Below, piece after piece: positions 7,917 to 15,677 of a stretch of DNA of 64,000 nt. The notes under the pieces are model-generated. The model was not told where the DNA came from and made no database searches. It saw only the letters and a program-made list of their open reading frames with translations. This DNA comes from Ruminococcus hominis (GTDB lineage Bacteria > Bacillota > Clostridia > Lachnospirales > Lachnospiraceae). The stretch's first letter is position 1; each line of letters opens with the position of its first letter. The DNA lies in NCBI RefSeq assembly GCF_014287355.1, contig NZ_JACOPE010000001.1, forward strand, positions 2,914,001-2,978,000. The letters run 5' to 3'. Both the position numbers and the translations under genes were made by a program.

Positions 7917-8758
7917 AAAATTTCTTTTCCTCTCAAATCCATTTTCGTCAGCCCAACGACTAACAATCCAATAAAAACTACTGTGTCCACAAATAACAGT
8001 ACAACAATATTTTTTACCACTCCGAAAGTAAAAAGTATGGAGAAAATTTCTACCGACAACACAATAAAACACATATAATTTGTCAAATACTCTGTTATAA
8101 TATCTCCATAATAATTGTTCATCTGTAATTTGGCATAAATAAAAGGTTTTAATAAATAACGGATTATAATACAGATAACGGGACAAATAAAAATCCAGTT
8201 TTTATTCACCAAAGATGTTGCCACACCTTTACTCCATTGTACCGGAATCTTTACTGGCAGCTTAGAATAAGACAACGCCCCAATAATCAAGCATAATACG
8301 GTAATCGTTATCCAAGTAAGCATACTTCCCCATATATACAAAAAGCTGACTGAATCCAATTTGAAAACAGTTTGATTATCTTTCCAATAATCCTGCAACT
8401 CTGTTACATATTGTTCTACCTGTAATTTTTCATAACTAATACTTTCTTCATCCAGCATTTTTTCGCACATGAGTTTCGCCTTATTCAAATCAGTAATCTG
8501 ACTTTTTAATACTTCATTCTGCTTCTCAAGCGTTTCCTGCAAAGTTACTTTCCCAGATATAATACTTCGTATATCCTCAATAGAAATTCCCAATGTACGC
8601 AGATATGCTATCTTCTTTATATTTTCCACATCATTTTCAGAATAATCTCTATAACCATTACTTTCATTTCTTGAAGGCTCAACGAGTTTTTCCTTTTCAT
8701 AAAAACGGACATTAGAACGGGATAAACCTGTTCGTTCTTCTACATCTTTTATTGTCAT
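7913..8758 (-). CDS. MerR-family regulator with C-terminal membrane domain
   Basis: Residues 1-70 form a MerR DNA-binding domain (RTGLSRSNVRFYEKEKLVEP), followed by a coiled coil (about 75-120). The C-terminal half has four or five membrane segments and a DUF1648-like stretch (KLPVKIPVQWSKG). A DNA-binding protein tied to the membrane may sense a membrane-active compound directly. The start at 8758 has AAAGGAG 9 nt upstream; the earlier ATG contains that site. It probably controls its own operon through the 19-bp-spacer promoter at 8796-8826. Confidence 0.8.
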   Translation of the reverse strand: MTIKDVEERTGLSRSNVRFYEKEKLVEPSRNESNGYRDYSENDVENIKKIAYLRTLGISIEDIRSIISGKVTLQETLEKQNEVLKSQITDLNKAKLMCEKMLDEESISYEKLQVEQYVTELQDYWKDNQTVFKLDSVSFLYIWGSMLTWITITVLCLIIGALSYSKLPVKIPVQWSKGVATSLVNKNWIFICPVICIIIRYLLKPFIYAKLQMNNYYGDIITEYLTNYMCFIVLSVEIFSILFTFGVVKNIVVLLFVDTVVFIGLLVVGLTKMDLRGKEIL

Positions 8759-8795
8759 GTTATGCACTCCTTTCAAGCAACTCTATTTTATCTTA

Positions 8796-8826
8796 AGAAT
8801 AAGCTATAAACAAGGTTTACAGTCAA
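8796..8826 (-). promoter_or_regulatory. MerR-type promoter with 19-bp spacer
   Basis: On the minus strand TTGACT (8826-8821) and TATTCT (8801-8796) are 19 bp apart and enclose the dyad TAAAC-CTT-GTTTA. A long spacer with a centred dyad is the mark of promoters that MerR proteins untwist to activate. It precedes merR and its ABC genes. Confidence 0.7.
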
Positions 8827-8851
8827 GCATTTATCCAAAATCTCTTTTCTT

Positions 8852-9232
8852 TTAGTTATAAATCAATTCGGCGTTCACAACCTCTCTTGCACACGCCTGT
8901 ATATTGTTCATTCTCGATACCCATTCCATCTGATTTTCTGCCTTTAACTGTTCTGTAATGCCCTGCTCCTGTTTCATCTGCTCTATAATCCTTTCAAAGC
9001 GTTCTTGTGCCTGTTCTTCTATATCTGCAAGATAACTATTCAGCCTGCCACTTGTAAGTAAATTCAAATATACACTTCTACGATATTCTTTCAGATAGCG
9101 TAAATGTCTTTGTCCCCATACGCCGATAAATCTCTGTTCTTCCTCCGTCAAGGTAAGACAGGGGATAAAATAATCCCCGTGTCTGATATAAGTGCCGCCC
9201 ATTTCTTCAAAAATTGTTTTCTTCATAATCAT
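8852..9232 (-). CDS. tnpV: TnpV-family protein
   Basis: The 126-aa protein contains FEEMGGTYIRHGDYFIPCLT and a hydrophilic helical remainder ending REVVNAELIYN. I recognise the TnpV family, named from Tn4451-type transposons and common beside mobilization genes; its function is unknown. The start is uncertain: ATG at 9232 follows AAAGGTGG by 2-5 nt, and ATG at 9226 or GTG at 9238 are alternatives. It lies just downstream of the relaxase. Confidence 0.75.
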   Translation of the reverse strand: MIMKKTIFEEMGGTYIRHGDYFIPCLTLTEEEQRFIGVWGQRHLRYLKEYRRSVYLNLLTSGRLNSYLADIEEQAQERFERIIEQMKQEQGITEQLKAENQMEWVSRMNNIQACAREVVNAELIYN

Positions 9233-9243
9233 TTCCACCTTTC

Positions 9244-10674
9244 TTATCGTTCTCTATCCATAGATTTCTTTTTAACTGACCGTTTCGGCTGCTGTCTGCT
9301 TTCCTGCTGATAGCGGTGCAATTTTTCCCGTATGCTTGCCTTTTTCGGCGGTTCTGATGACGGCTCTTTCTTCTGCTCTGTCTGATTTTCCCATGCTCGC
9401 AGCTCCTCATTATATTCCCTGACCAGTTTTTCCGATTTCTGATACGTCTTTGCAAAGGACTGAACATCTGGATATCCTGCCTGTGTTACCATCTGTTCCA
9501 TATCTGTATGAATACGTTTTTCCTGTTTCTCTGCCTGTTCAATTTTGCCCTCTAAGGATTTCCGTACTTTTCCTTTGAAAAATCCTGTTGTCTCGGAAAG
9601 CTGTTTCTTCAACAAGGAAAGCTCCTGTTGCGTGGACTTCATCGCCTGTGACTGCTTCTGAAGTTTCTCCATCAGCTTCCGCATATCATTCCATTCCTGT
9701 AAATCAATCTTCGGTACTGGCTTTGGCGGCAGCTTAAATTTGAAAATCATTTCCTGTAAGAAGTCTTTCGCACCACGGATAATCTGCTGAAACATATCCG
9801 GCAGCCAACCATGTGTCCTTATTGATTGCAGCGTTTTGTCAGTGATTTTTTCCCGCTTGACCGTTAAAATATCTTCTTCGGGAACGCCCTCGACTAATGC
9901 CACATCAACCGTCCGATTCCATTCCTGCCTTGCCGCATTATCTGCCCGTATTTCTGCTTCTTTCGGATTATTCTTCCCGATTTTCTTCGTTGCCAGATAC
10001 ACACCGCCCTGCTGAAATACAGACAGCTTTTCGGATTCTTCTTTCACATGACTGTTGATGATTTCCGTAAACATTTCCTTCACTTCTCTGGTAAAAGCAT
10101 CGTTCTTAAACCATTCATCTTTCTTCGTAAAAATATGGCTCTCATAAACTTCCCCTTTGGGAATAATGCTGCATCCTACCCGAAGATTTCCCTGCTCATC
10201 TAAAATCTCTTTCTTCGTGCGTCTGTGCTTTCCCTGCTCATCATAAAACATATTTCTGATAGCAATTTTCACTTCGGGATGTTCCAGCATTTTCCGTTCG
10301 CTGAATACAAGATGGATATGGTAATTGGTCATTCTTTTGTTATGGTGAAGTGCCGCACTACATTCTACACCATACCTTTTATGAAAGCTGTCCGTGAAAA
10401 GCCTTACTACATCATCTGCCTTGTACTCAACAAAACTTTCTGGAAGTGCAATGATAAACTCTCGTCCTTCAATACATTTCCCTGCTGTTCCGCTTGCCTT
10501 AAAATCCAACTGATTCTCTCTGGCAAGATTTTTCCAGAACTCTGATGTTGCTCCTTCCGTCTGATAGGTAGCATAGAGATGTTCCTGTCTTTTCGGATTG
10601 GAAATATAGTCAATTCTTCCTGCCACATCAGACAGCTTGTTTTGTCTGATAAATGAATGTCTGCCTATAAGCAT
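9244..10674 (-). CDS. MobA/MobL-family relaxase
   Basis: The 476-aa protein has a relaxase domain in its first about 230 residues, with the metal-binding motif NYHIHLVFSER (H119, H121) and an N-terminal nucleophile candidate Y23 or Y34. The C-terminal half is a long lysine/glutamine-rich coiled coil. MobA/MobL enzymes nick oriT and lead the strand into a type IV secretion system. The ATG is only 1-2 nt from GGAG, unusually close, so the true start may differ. The oriT candidate at 10768-10816 lies upstream in the correct orientation. Confidence 0.87.
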   Translation of the reverse strand: MLIGRHSFIRQNKLSDVAGRIDYISNPKRQEHLYATYQTEGATSEFWKNLARENQLDFKASGTAGKCIEGREFIIALPESFVEYKADDVVRLFTDSFHKRYGVECSAALHHNKRMTNYHIHLVFSERKMLEHPEVKIAIRNMFYDEQGKHRRTKKEILDEQGNLRVGCSIIPKGEVYESHIFTKKDEWFKNDAFTREVKEMFTEIINSHVKEESEKLSVFQQGGVYLATKKIGKNNPKEAEIRADNAARQEWNRTVDVALVEGVPEEDILTVKREKITDKTLQSIRTHGWLPDMFQQIIRGAKDFLQEMIFKFKLPPKPVPKIDLQEWNDMRKLMEKLQKQSQAMKSTQQELSLLKKQLSETTGFFKGKVRKSLEGKIEQAEKQEKRIHTDMEQMVTQAGYPDVQSFAKTYQKSEKLVREYNEELRAWENQTEQKKEPSSEPPKKASIREKLHRYQQESRQQPKRSVKKKSMDRER

Positions 10675-10754
10675 TCTCCTTTCCGGCTCTCGCCTACTTT
10701 GCTGTGAGTAGGTGCATAGGCACCTGTTTACGAACTATCCGCCTGTCGGCGGTT

Positions 10755-10816
10755 GCCCCCTGCAAGGGCGAAATACACAGAGCATAAACGAAGTTTGTGC
10801 GATGGGTGTATTTCGC
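10755..10816 (-). other. Candidate oriT of IME2 (RSF1010-like)
   Basis: An 11-bp perfect inverted repeat GCGAAATACAC (10768-10778) / GTGTATTTCGC (10806-10816) has a 27-nt loop. Read on the minus strand, the inner arm runs into TTTCGCCCTTGC. This resembles the MOBQ nick region of RSF1010 (an inverted repeat followed by GTGCG-CCCT). The relaxase gene follows 94 bp downstream. Nick position is inferred by analogy. Confidence 0.55.
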
Positions 10817-10885
10817 TCTCAAACGCCGAGGGCTTTATAAGGTGCTATCTTCCTCTGTCATGTTCCGGCTTGGACTTTTTATTTT

Positions 10886-10931
10886 GGGCGTATCCGCCCT
10901 TTTTATTTGCCCGTATCCGGGCTTATTTTTT
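10886..10931 (+). terminator. Two tandem intrinsic terminators
   Basis: GGGCG-tatc-CGCCC followed by TTTTT (10886-10904), then GCCCG-tatc-CGGGC followed by TTATTTTTT (10909-10931). Both have identical tatc loops and point plus-ward. No plus-strand gene precedes them, so they may insulate the oriT region. Confidence 0.65.
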
Positions 10932-10971
10932 ATCCCTGACACCAAACCGATTCTTTACTTTTCTGTCTGAT

Positions 10972-11199
10972 TTATTCCGGTATCCTTGCCCGTACATACT
11001 CCAGATCACCGCAATAGGGCGTTCCCACCAGATACCATTCCCTCGCCAGATTCATTTCCATCCTGGTCTTTACCCACTGATCATCTACCAGAACTTCCAT
11101 ACACTCTCCGCAGTGAAATCCCGTATCAATCCATAAGTCCATTGACAGCAATCCATATCTTCCATTTTCACAGTTATAACCTAATCTTCCTTCTCTCAT
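10972..11199 (-). CDS. DUF5348-type small protein
   Basis: The 75-aa protein (MREGRLGYNCENGRYGL, later FHCGECMEV and WYLVGTPYCGDLEY) matches the conserved small DUF5348 proteins found upstream of relaxases in clostridial mobile elements. The CGEC pair could bind metal. AAAGGAG lies 9 nt before the ATG. Function is unknown. Confidence 0.72.
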   Translation of the reverse strand: MREGRLGYNCENGRYGLLSMDLWIDTGFHCGECMEVLVDDQWVKTRMEMNLAREWYLVGTPYCGDLEYVRARIPE

Positions 11200-11239
11200 T
11201 GCATGATTCTCCTTTCCAGATTTCTCCTTGTCTATGCTT

Positions 11240-11264
11240 AACAGGGGCGTGCCACGCTCCTGTT
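11240..11264. repeat. 25-bp palindrome shared with IME1
   Basis: AACAGG and CCTGTT enclose GGCGTG-C-CACGC. The length, GCGTG-N-CACGC core and AAC...GTT ends match the palindrome at 616-640. It lies between the small conserved gene and the DUF5348 gene. Confidence 0.5.
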
Positions 11265-11282
11265 CTTATCACCAAGGAAGAA

Positions 11283-11516
11283 TTACCATCGGAAACTCTC
11301 CGGCACTCCACGTCTGTCCAGATACTCTTTTCTCGCCCGTTCCCGTTCTTCCTCTGTCGGAGCAGTTTTAAATTTTCCATACAGGTCACGCATGACCATT
11401 CTGTCCAGTTTTTTCTCCAATCCCTGCTTGATTTCTTTCTCACAGCTCCCATCTTCAACCAAGTGAAAGCGGAGCAACTGCATAAATAATTCCTGTGATA
11501 TTTGCACATTTCCCAT
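11283..11516 (-). CDS. Small conserved IME protein (77 aa), relative of 659-892
   Basis: MGNVQISQELFMQLLRFHLV at the start and KEYLDRRGVPESFRW at the end give the same length and ends as the IME1 protein. The ATG at 11516 is 8 nt after AAAGGA; the earlier ATG at 11525 overlaps that site. The middle is charged and helical. Function is unknown. The surrounding gene order is conserved between two elements with different relaxases, so the protein probably serves replication or circle maintenance rather than one relaxase; this is inference. Confidence 0.7.
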   Translation of the reverse strand: MGNVQISQELFMQLLRFHLVEDGSCEKEIKQGLEKKLDRMVMRDLYGKFKTAPTEEERERARKEYLDRRGVPESFRW

Positions 11517-11532
11517 CTTATCCATCCTTTCC

Positions 11533-11615
11533 GTGACGGTATGTGACAGTCGTGACGGTTATTTTGATACCGCCCCGCTGTCAAAAATACCGTCACAACC
11601 GTCACGTACTGTCAC
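11533..11615. repeat. Six GTGACRGT repeats (three direct, three inverted)
   Basis: GTGACGGT at 11533, GTGACAGT at 11543 and GTGACGGT at 11552 are direct copies. ACCGTCAC at 11589, ACCGTCAC at 11598 and ACTGTCAC at 11608 are inverted copies. The last copy contains the stop codon of the RepA-like gene. Iteron-like arrays beside a replication ATPase suggest an origin; an operator for the small downstream gene is the alternative. Confidence 0.6.
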
Positions 11616-12754
11616 GCATTCTCTGTATTGTCTTTCCAGAGCCTTAGTTTCCGTCCCTCATGGACACGCTCACTCCGAAAGAGAATCCCATGCTCTGCAT
11701 ACAACCTTCCTGCAAGAACATTCAGCTTTCTTGTAATAACATGAGGTTGAATGTCCACATTTATCAGTGCAACAAGTGCCGTTGGAGAACCCTCCCAATA
11801 AGGATTGTCTTTCATAACAAGCTCCGCAATCTCATCCAGTAACGGCTCTGGCGGTTCTTTCCATAATTCCGTTTCTGCCTTTTGCAAATCCCACAACAAT
11901 GTTTCTGTATTGCGGATAAGATACAGCTTCTGGTCTTGCTGATCTCTGCCCGATACTTCCAGTGTTGCGGCATTGCCTGTCCGTTTTTCTTTCTGAAGAA
12001 GAAACGCTCCGTCTGCCGCCCCAAGCAGTCCGCTTGTCCCGGAAATCATGTCAAACTTATCATCCGCATTCTGCTTTCTCGTGTGGTGTACGAGCAGTAA
12101 GCAAAGTCCGTGAGCATCCGCAAAACTTTTCAGTCTTGCCATAATCTGATAATCATTTGCATAACTGTAATTATCGCCGCCAACCTCACGCACTTTCTGA
12201 AGCGTATCAATGATAATCAGCTTCGTGTCCTTATGCTCTGCCACAAATCTTGCAAGCTGTTCATCCAGTCCATTTCCAAGCTGGCTGGCAGAAACAGAGA
12301 AGTAAAGATTATCGGTACTTTCTGTCCCGAACATCCGGTACAGACGCTCCTGCAAGCGGCGGTAATCGTCCTCAAGTGCCAGATACAGCACCGTTCCTTT
12401 TCGGGTGGTATAATTCCAAAGCGGTGTACCTGTGCTGACATGGTAGGCAAGCTGTGCCATCAGAAAGCTCTTCCCCAGTTTGGGCGAACCTGCAAAGATA
12501 TAAGTGCCGGGGTAGAGCAGACCGTCAATCAACGGCTGCTTACTCCGATACTGTGTGTCAAACAGTTCATTCATGGAGATTGTCTGGAGATAGGACGGGT
12601 CTGATCGCAACTGCATTTCTCTCTGCAATTCCTCAAAACTCTTGATATTTCCACCATTCTCGGATATACTACTTGTAGTGTTTTTACGAATTGGCTGCTC
12701 CGTATCTGCGCCAACAGATACATCCGGGGCAGTCTTTTCTTTTTTATTTTCCAT
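11612..12754 (-). CDS. RepA-like AAA ATPase of IME2
   Basis: The 380-aa protein has Walker A GSPKLGKS at about residues 89-96 and Walker B LIIIDTLQKVR at about 178-188, followed by LLLVHHTRK, the order of RepA/AAA_25 hexameric helicases. The first about 45 residues are polar and probably disordered. A C-terminal winged-helix-like region (PHVITRKLNVLAGRL) resembles the end of the IME1 protein. Its ATG lies 11 bp inside the mobC-like gene. It probably replicates or unwinds the excised element, using the adjoining repeats. Confidence 0.8.
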   Translation of the reverse strand: MENKKEKTAPDVSVGADTEQPIRKNTTSSISENGGNIKSFEELQREMQLRSDPSYLQTISMNELFDTQYRSKQPLIDGLLYPGTYIFAGSPKLGKSFLMAQLAYHVSTGTPLWNYTTRKGTVLYLALEDDYRRLQERLYRMFGTESTDNLYFSVSASQLGNGLDEQLARFVAEHKDTKLIIIDTLQKVREVGGDNYSYANDYQIMARLKSFADAHGLCLLLVHHTRKQNADDKFDMISGTSGLLGAADGAFLLQKEKRTGNAATLEVSGRDQQDQKLYLIRNTETLLWDLQKAETELWKEPPEPLLDEIAELVMKDNPYWEGSPTALVALINVDIQPHVITRKLNVLAGRLYAEHGILFRSERVHEGRKLRLWKDNTENA

Positions 12755-13079
12755 CCTCGTCCTCTCCTTTCAGACCGCCCATAATAACAGCGATCAGTTC
12801 AATGACATTCAGCAGTTCTTCATCCACACCGTTTCCTGCTTCAATCCGCTTTAATTCTGTGAGCACAGTGGCAAGTTCCGTTTTAAGTGCCTTGAATATT
12901 CTGGGATTGCCCTGTACCACTACATCCTGATTCAGACAGCGGCGGTAACAGTATTCCTGCTTTGGCAGTCCCGATAAGGCAACTGCCTTGTTAATGAGTT
13001 CATTTTCTTCGGGCGATACCCGAAACCCTACTGTGATGTTTCTCCAACGGTTTTTGTTATCTCTGTTCTTAGCTGACAT
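12744..13079 (-). CDS. MobC-like mobilization accessory protein
   Basis: The 111-aa protein has the ribbon-helix-helix pattern ITVGFRVSPEENELINKAVA and a helical tail. It parallels the IME1 protein at 2095-2493. The ATG at 13079 has AGGAGAG 7 nt upstream inside the integrase gene, which it overlaps by 11 bp, so translation is probably coupled. A role in relaxosome assembly is inferred from family and context. Confidence 0.65.
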   Translation of the reverse strand: MSAKNRDNKNRWRNITVGFRVSPEENELINKAVALSGLPKQEYCYRRCLNQDVVVQGNPRIFKALKTELATVLTELKRIEAGNGVDEELLNVIELIAVIMGGLKGEDEDGK

Positions 13080-14160
13080 TTTCAATCTCTCCTTTCCCTA
13101 AATCGTCTAATCTATCTGCCATTTCCGTTTGCTTTGACGGGAACAGATGAGCGTACTGGTAAGTGATGTCAATGCTTTCATGCCCTACACGGTCTGCAAT
13201 CGCCACCGCTGAAAATCCCATATCAATCAACAGGCTGATGTGGCTGTGCCGTAAATCATGGATACGGATTCGTTTTACGCCTGCGGCTTTCGCACCTCTG
13301 TCCATCTCGTGATGAAGATAACTTTTTGTGACTGTAAAGATTCGGTCTTTCTTCTTCAATCCGTAAAGCATCTGCAAATATTCCTGCATTTCTTCACATA
13401 GGAACTTCGGCATTTTGATGATGCGGTTACTTTTCTTTGTTTTCGGTGTGGTAATCACATCTTCGCCGTGTAATCGCTGATAGGACTTATTGATTCTGAC
13501 CGTTTCTTTCTCAAAATCGAAATCAGCGGCGGTCAGTGCCAGCAGTTCTCCTTCACGGATGCCGCACCAGTAGAGCATTTCAAAAGCGTAAAAGGAAACA
13601 GGCTTGTCCATCATCTCAAATGAGAATTTCTTGTATTCTTCTTTCGTCCAGAACAGCATTTCCTTGTGTTCCTCACTTCCCATATTTCCCGCTTTAGCGG
13701 CTGGATTGGAACGCAGCTCATAATACCGCACCGCATGATTGAAGATAGCGGACAACTGATTGTGCAGCGTTTTCAGATAGGTCTGTGAGTATGGCTTTTT
13801 CTTTTCGTCCCGATAGGCAAGCATCTCATTCTGCCATGCGATAACCTCTTTTGTAGAAATCTCGCTGATTTTCAACTTGCCGAAATAAGGTAAAATCTTT
13901 GTGCGGATGATATGCTCCTTTGTCAGCCATGTATTCTCCTTCAGACGGCTTTTCATATCCCGGATATACAGTTCGGTAAAAGCTTCAAAACTCATATCCA
14001 TATCAGAGGAGTTCTGCAACTGAAACATTCGCTCCCATTCCTGTGCTTCTTTCTTGGTAGAAAATCCACGCTTGCATTTCTGCTTACGCTCGCCTTTCCA
14101 GTTGACATATCTCGCCATCACATACCATGTTCCATTGCTCTCGTTCTTGAATACCGGCAT
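13069..14160 (-). CDS. int: Tyrosine recombinase (integrase) of IME2
   Basis: The 363-aa protein carries catalytic R202 (CGIREGELL), H301 and R304 (IHDLRHSH), H327 (VGHES) and probable nucleophile Y336 (YQYAHLFP). Domain order is arm-binding, core-binding, catalytic, as in Tn916 Int. It is clearly related to the IME1 integrase along its length, which fits the two elements using similar junction sequences. AAAGGAGG precedes the ATG by 7 nt. Confidence 0.92.
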   Translation of the reverse strand: MPVFKNESNGTWYVMARYVNWKGERKQKCKRGFSTKKEAQEWERMFQLQNSSDMDMSFEAFTELYIRDMKSRLKENTWLTKEHIIRTKILPYFGKLKISEISTKEVIAWQNEMLAYRDEKKKPYSQTYLKTLHNQLSAIFNHAVRYYELRSNPAAKAGNMGSEEHKEMLFWTKEEYKKFSFEMMDKPVSFYAFEMLYWCGIREGELLALTAADFDFEKETVRINKSYQRLHGEDVITTPKTKKSNRIIKMPKFLCEEMQEYLQMLYGLKKKDRIFTVTKSYLHHEMDRGAKAAGVKRIRIHDLRHSHISLLIDMGFSAVAIADRVGHESIDITYQYAHLFPSKQTEMADRLDDLGKGEIENVS

Positions 14161-14177
14161 TATTCATCCTCCTTTCC

Positions 14178-14399
14178 TTATTCCTGTCCTGCCTTGTAGG
14201 ACATAGTGGTATCCCCTTGGGGATTTCCTGTTCCGTAGAGCCTTTCATAGAAATACTGGCGGTTTACCCGTCCTGAAATAGTAATAAAGCCTTTTTCTTT
14301 CAGTTCCTCATTCAACTGACGGATTAGCTTGTAAGCATACGGCTTTGATACGCTTAGTTCCTGTGCCACTTCTTCGGCACAAATAAATCTGTTTTTCAT
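14178..14399 (-). CDS. xis: Excisionase-like helix-turn-helix protein
   Basis: The 73-aa protein starts at the ATG at 14399, 10 nt after AAAGGA; upstream frame to 14528 runs into the control region and is discarded. The helix-turn-helix is ICAEEVAQELSVSKPYAYKL. It is first in the operon with the integrase. Like its IME1 relative it should bind arm sites to favour excision. Confidence 0.75.
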   Translation of the reverse strand: MKNRFICAEEVAQELSVSKPYAYKLIRQLNEELKEKGFITISGRVNRQYFYERLYGTGNPQGDTTMSYKAGQE

Positions 14400-14574
14400 A
14401 TAATCAGTCCTTTCTTTCGTTTTTGATTGCCGTTCTATCCGAATGAAGTTCCAGCAGGTATTCCCTGTTCGGCACTGTGCTGTCCCGATATACCGTAATA
14501 GATCAGGCGCTCGCTTGCCGTCTGGCAAGGTCTTGGCGGTTTATACTGTTCGGACGGTCATTTTGTTTTTATTA

Positions 14575-14700
14575 AACTTATTTGCTTAATTCGAACTTAT
14601 TATACTAAGCATATTTGCTTGTGTCAAGTGGCTTTTCGGAAAATATTAAACTTTTTTGTTTTGTATTATCTTGACTTCTCCTAAACATATCTGCTATACT
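14575..14700. promoter_or_regulatory. Divergent control region with AAGCAnATTTGCTT-type operators
   Basis: The minus-strand promoter TTGACA (14627-14622) - 17 bp - TATAAT (14604-14599) drives xis-int-mobC-repA, and the palindrome AAGCATATTTGCTT (14607-14620) fills its spacer. Related half-matches are at 14575-14587 and 14683-14695. The plus-strand promoter TTGACT (14671-14676) - 18 bp - TATACT (14695-14700) serves the XRE gene and contains the last copy. The layout equals that at 3793-3896 with a different operator sequence. Confidence 0.75.
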
Positions 14701-14733
14701 CATTGTAAAATACATACAAGGAGTGGACACGTT

Positions 14734-15258
14734 ATGGCGATTGGAGAGAGAATCCATTTTTTCCGCATTCTGCGTGGGATGACACAAAAATATCTTGGTA
14801 CGATTGTCGGCTTTCCTGAGCGAAGTGCCGATGTACGTTTAGCACAATACGAAACAGGAACAAGAAAACCGAAGGCGGAACTTACTGCTGCACTGGCACA
14901 GGCTCTGGATGTTTCCCCTCATGCCCTCGATGTGCCTGACATTGACAGCTATATCGGACTGATGCACACTTTATTTACCCTTGAAGATTTGTACGGTCTG
15001 ACTGTCAGTGAATCAGACGGAGAAATCTGTCTGAAAGTCGATACTTCCAAAGGCAAAGATGCTCACGAACTCCAGAAAATGCTGTATGCCTGGAAAGAAC
15101 AGGCTGACAAGCTATCTTCTGAGGAAATCAGTAAAGACAAATACAATGAGTGGCGTTACCACTACCCAGAATTTGATACTACGCAAACATGGGCAAAAGT
15201 CCCATCACAGGCACTTAGCGACGCTCTAATAAATTCTTTAAAGGAGGAACATCTATGA
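14734..15258 (+). CDS. XRE-family repressor of IME2
   Basis: The 174-aa protein has a Cro/CI helix-turn-helix near the N-terminus (GERIHFFRILRGMTQKYLG, then ADVRLAQYETGTRKP). AAGGAG lies 10 nt before the ATG at 14734. The helix-turn-helix loop has an insertion relative to typical XRE proteins. Its gene is divergent from xis-int across the operator region that it probably binds. Confidence 0.8.
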   Translation: MAIGERIHFFRILRGMTQKYLGTIVGFPERSADVRLAQYETGTRKPKAELTAALAQALDVSPHALDVPDIDSYIGLMHTLFTLEDLYGLTVSESDGEICLKVDTSKGKDAHELQKMLYAWKEQADKLSSEEISKDKYNEWRYHYPEFDTTQTWAKVPSQALSDALINSLKEEHL

Positions 15259-15530
15259 AGCATCTGTTTAAGGCAACAAAAATGGGTTGGGCTAAAGAAA
15301 AAGAAGGTATCTATTTCGATTCAAGCACTTTCACCGCCGAAGAAGCCAAACAAGAGTTCAAAGAATATCACGGAACAACAGATAGGGGGTATCCTTACAC
15401 TGGTTACGAATATGATGGTCAAAAATATCATGATGTAACTTATTTAGGTGAATTTGAAGATGATGAATTACCCCATAATGATATCGAGTTGATGGATATT
15501 CTTATAAAGCGTCAGCAAAAAAATAAATAA
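15255..15530 (+). CDS. Small acidic unknown protein
   Basis: The 91-aa protein (MKHLFKATKMGWAKEKEGIY) is rich in D, E, Y and K without membrane segments or recognised motifs. It overlaps the repressor stop as ATGA and shares its AGGAGG-bearing 3' end, so it is co-expressed with the repressor. It could be an anti-repressor or partner, which is a guess from position. A strong terminator follows. Confidence 0.6.
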   Translation: MKHLFKATKMGWAKEKEGIYFDSSTFTAEEAKQEFKEYHGTTDRGYPYTGYEYDGQKYHDVTYLGEFEDDELPHNDIELMDILIKRQQKNK

Positions 15531-15540
15531 GCATGACAAA

Positions 15541-15584
15541 AAGCCCTTAGCCATGAGTTTTTACCCACAGCTAAGGGCTTTCTA
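15541..15584 (+). terminator. Intrinsic terminator of the repressor operon
   Basis: AAGCCCTTAGC (15541-15551) pairs with GCTAAGGGCTT (15570-15580), followed by TCT. The following stretch to 15980 has the attachment junction and no gene that I can support. Confidence 0.8.
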
Positions 15585-15677
15585 AATAATATGGATTTCT
15601 TTGTTGCACAACCACCTGTCAATCATTCTCTAACCCGAAAACCACTGGATTACAAGAATATTGGCTCTTATGCAACC

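Noticed and set aside
7917..8186. N-terminal extension of the IME2 ABC ATPase
   Set aside because: The extra 90 codons lie entirely within merR in another frame; the ATGA-coupled start at 7916 begins exactly at the usual ABC domain start.
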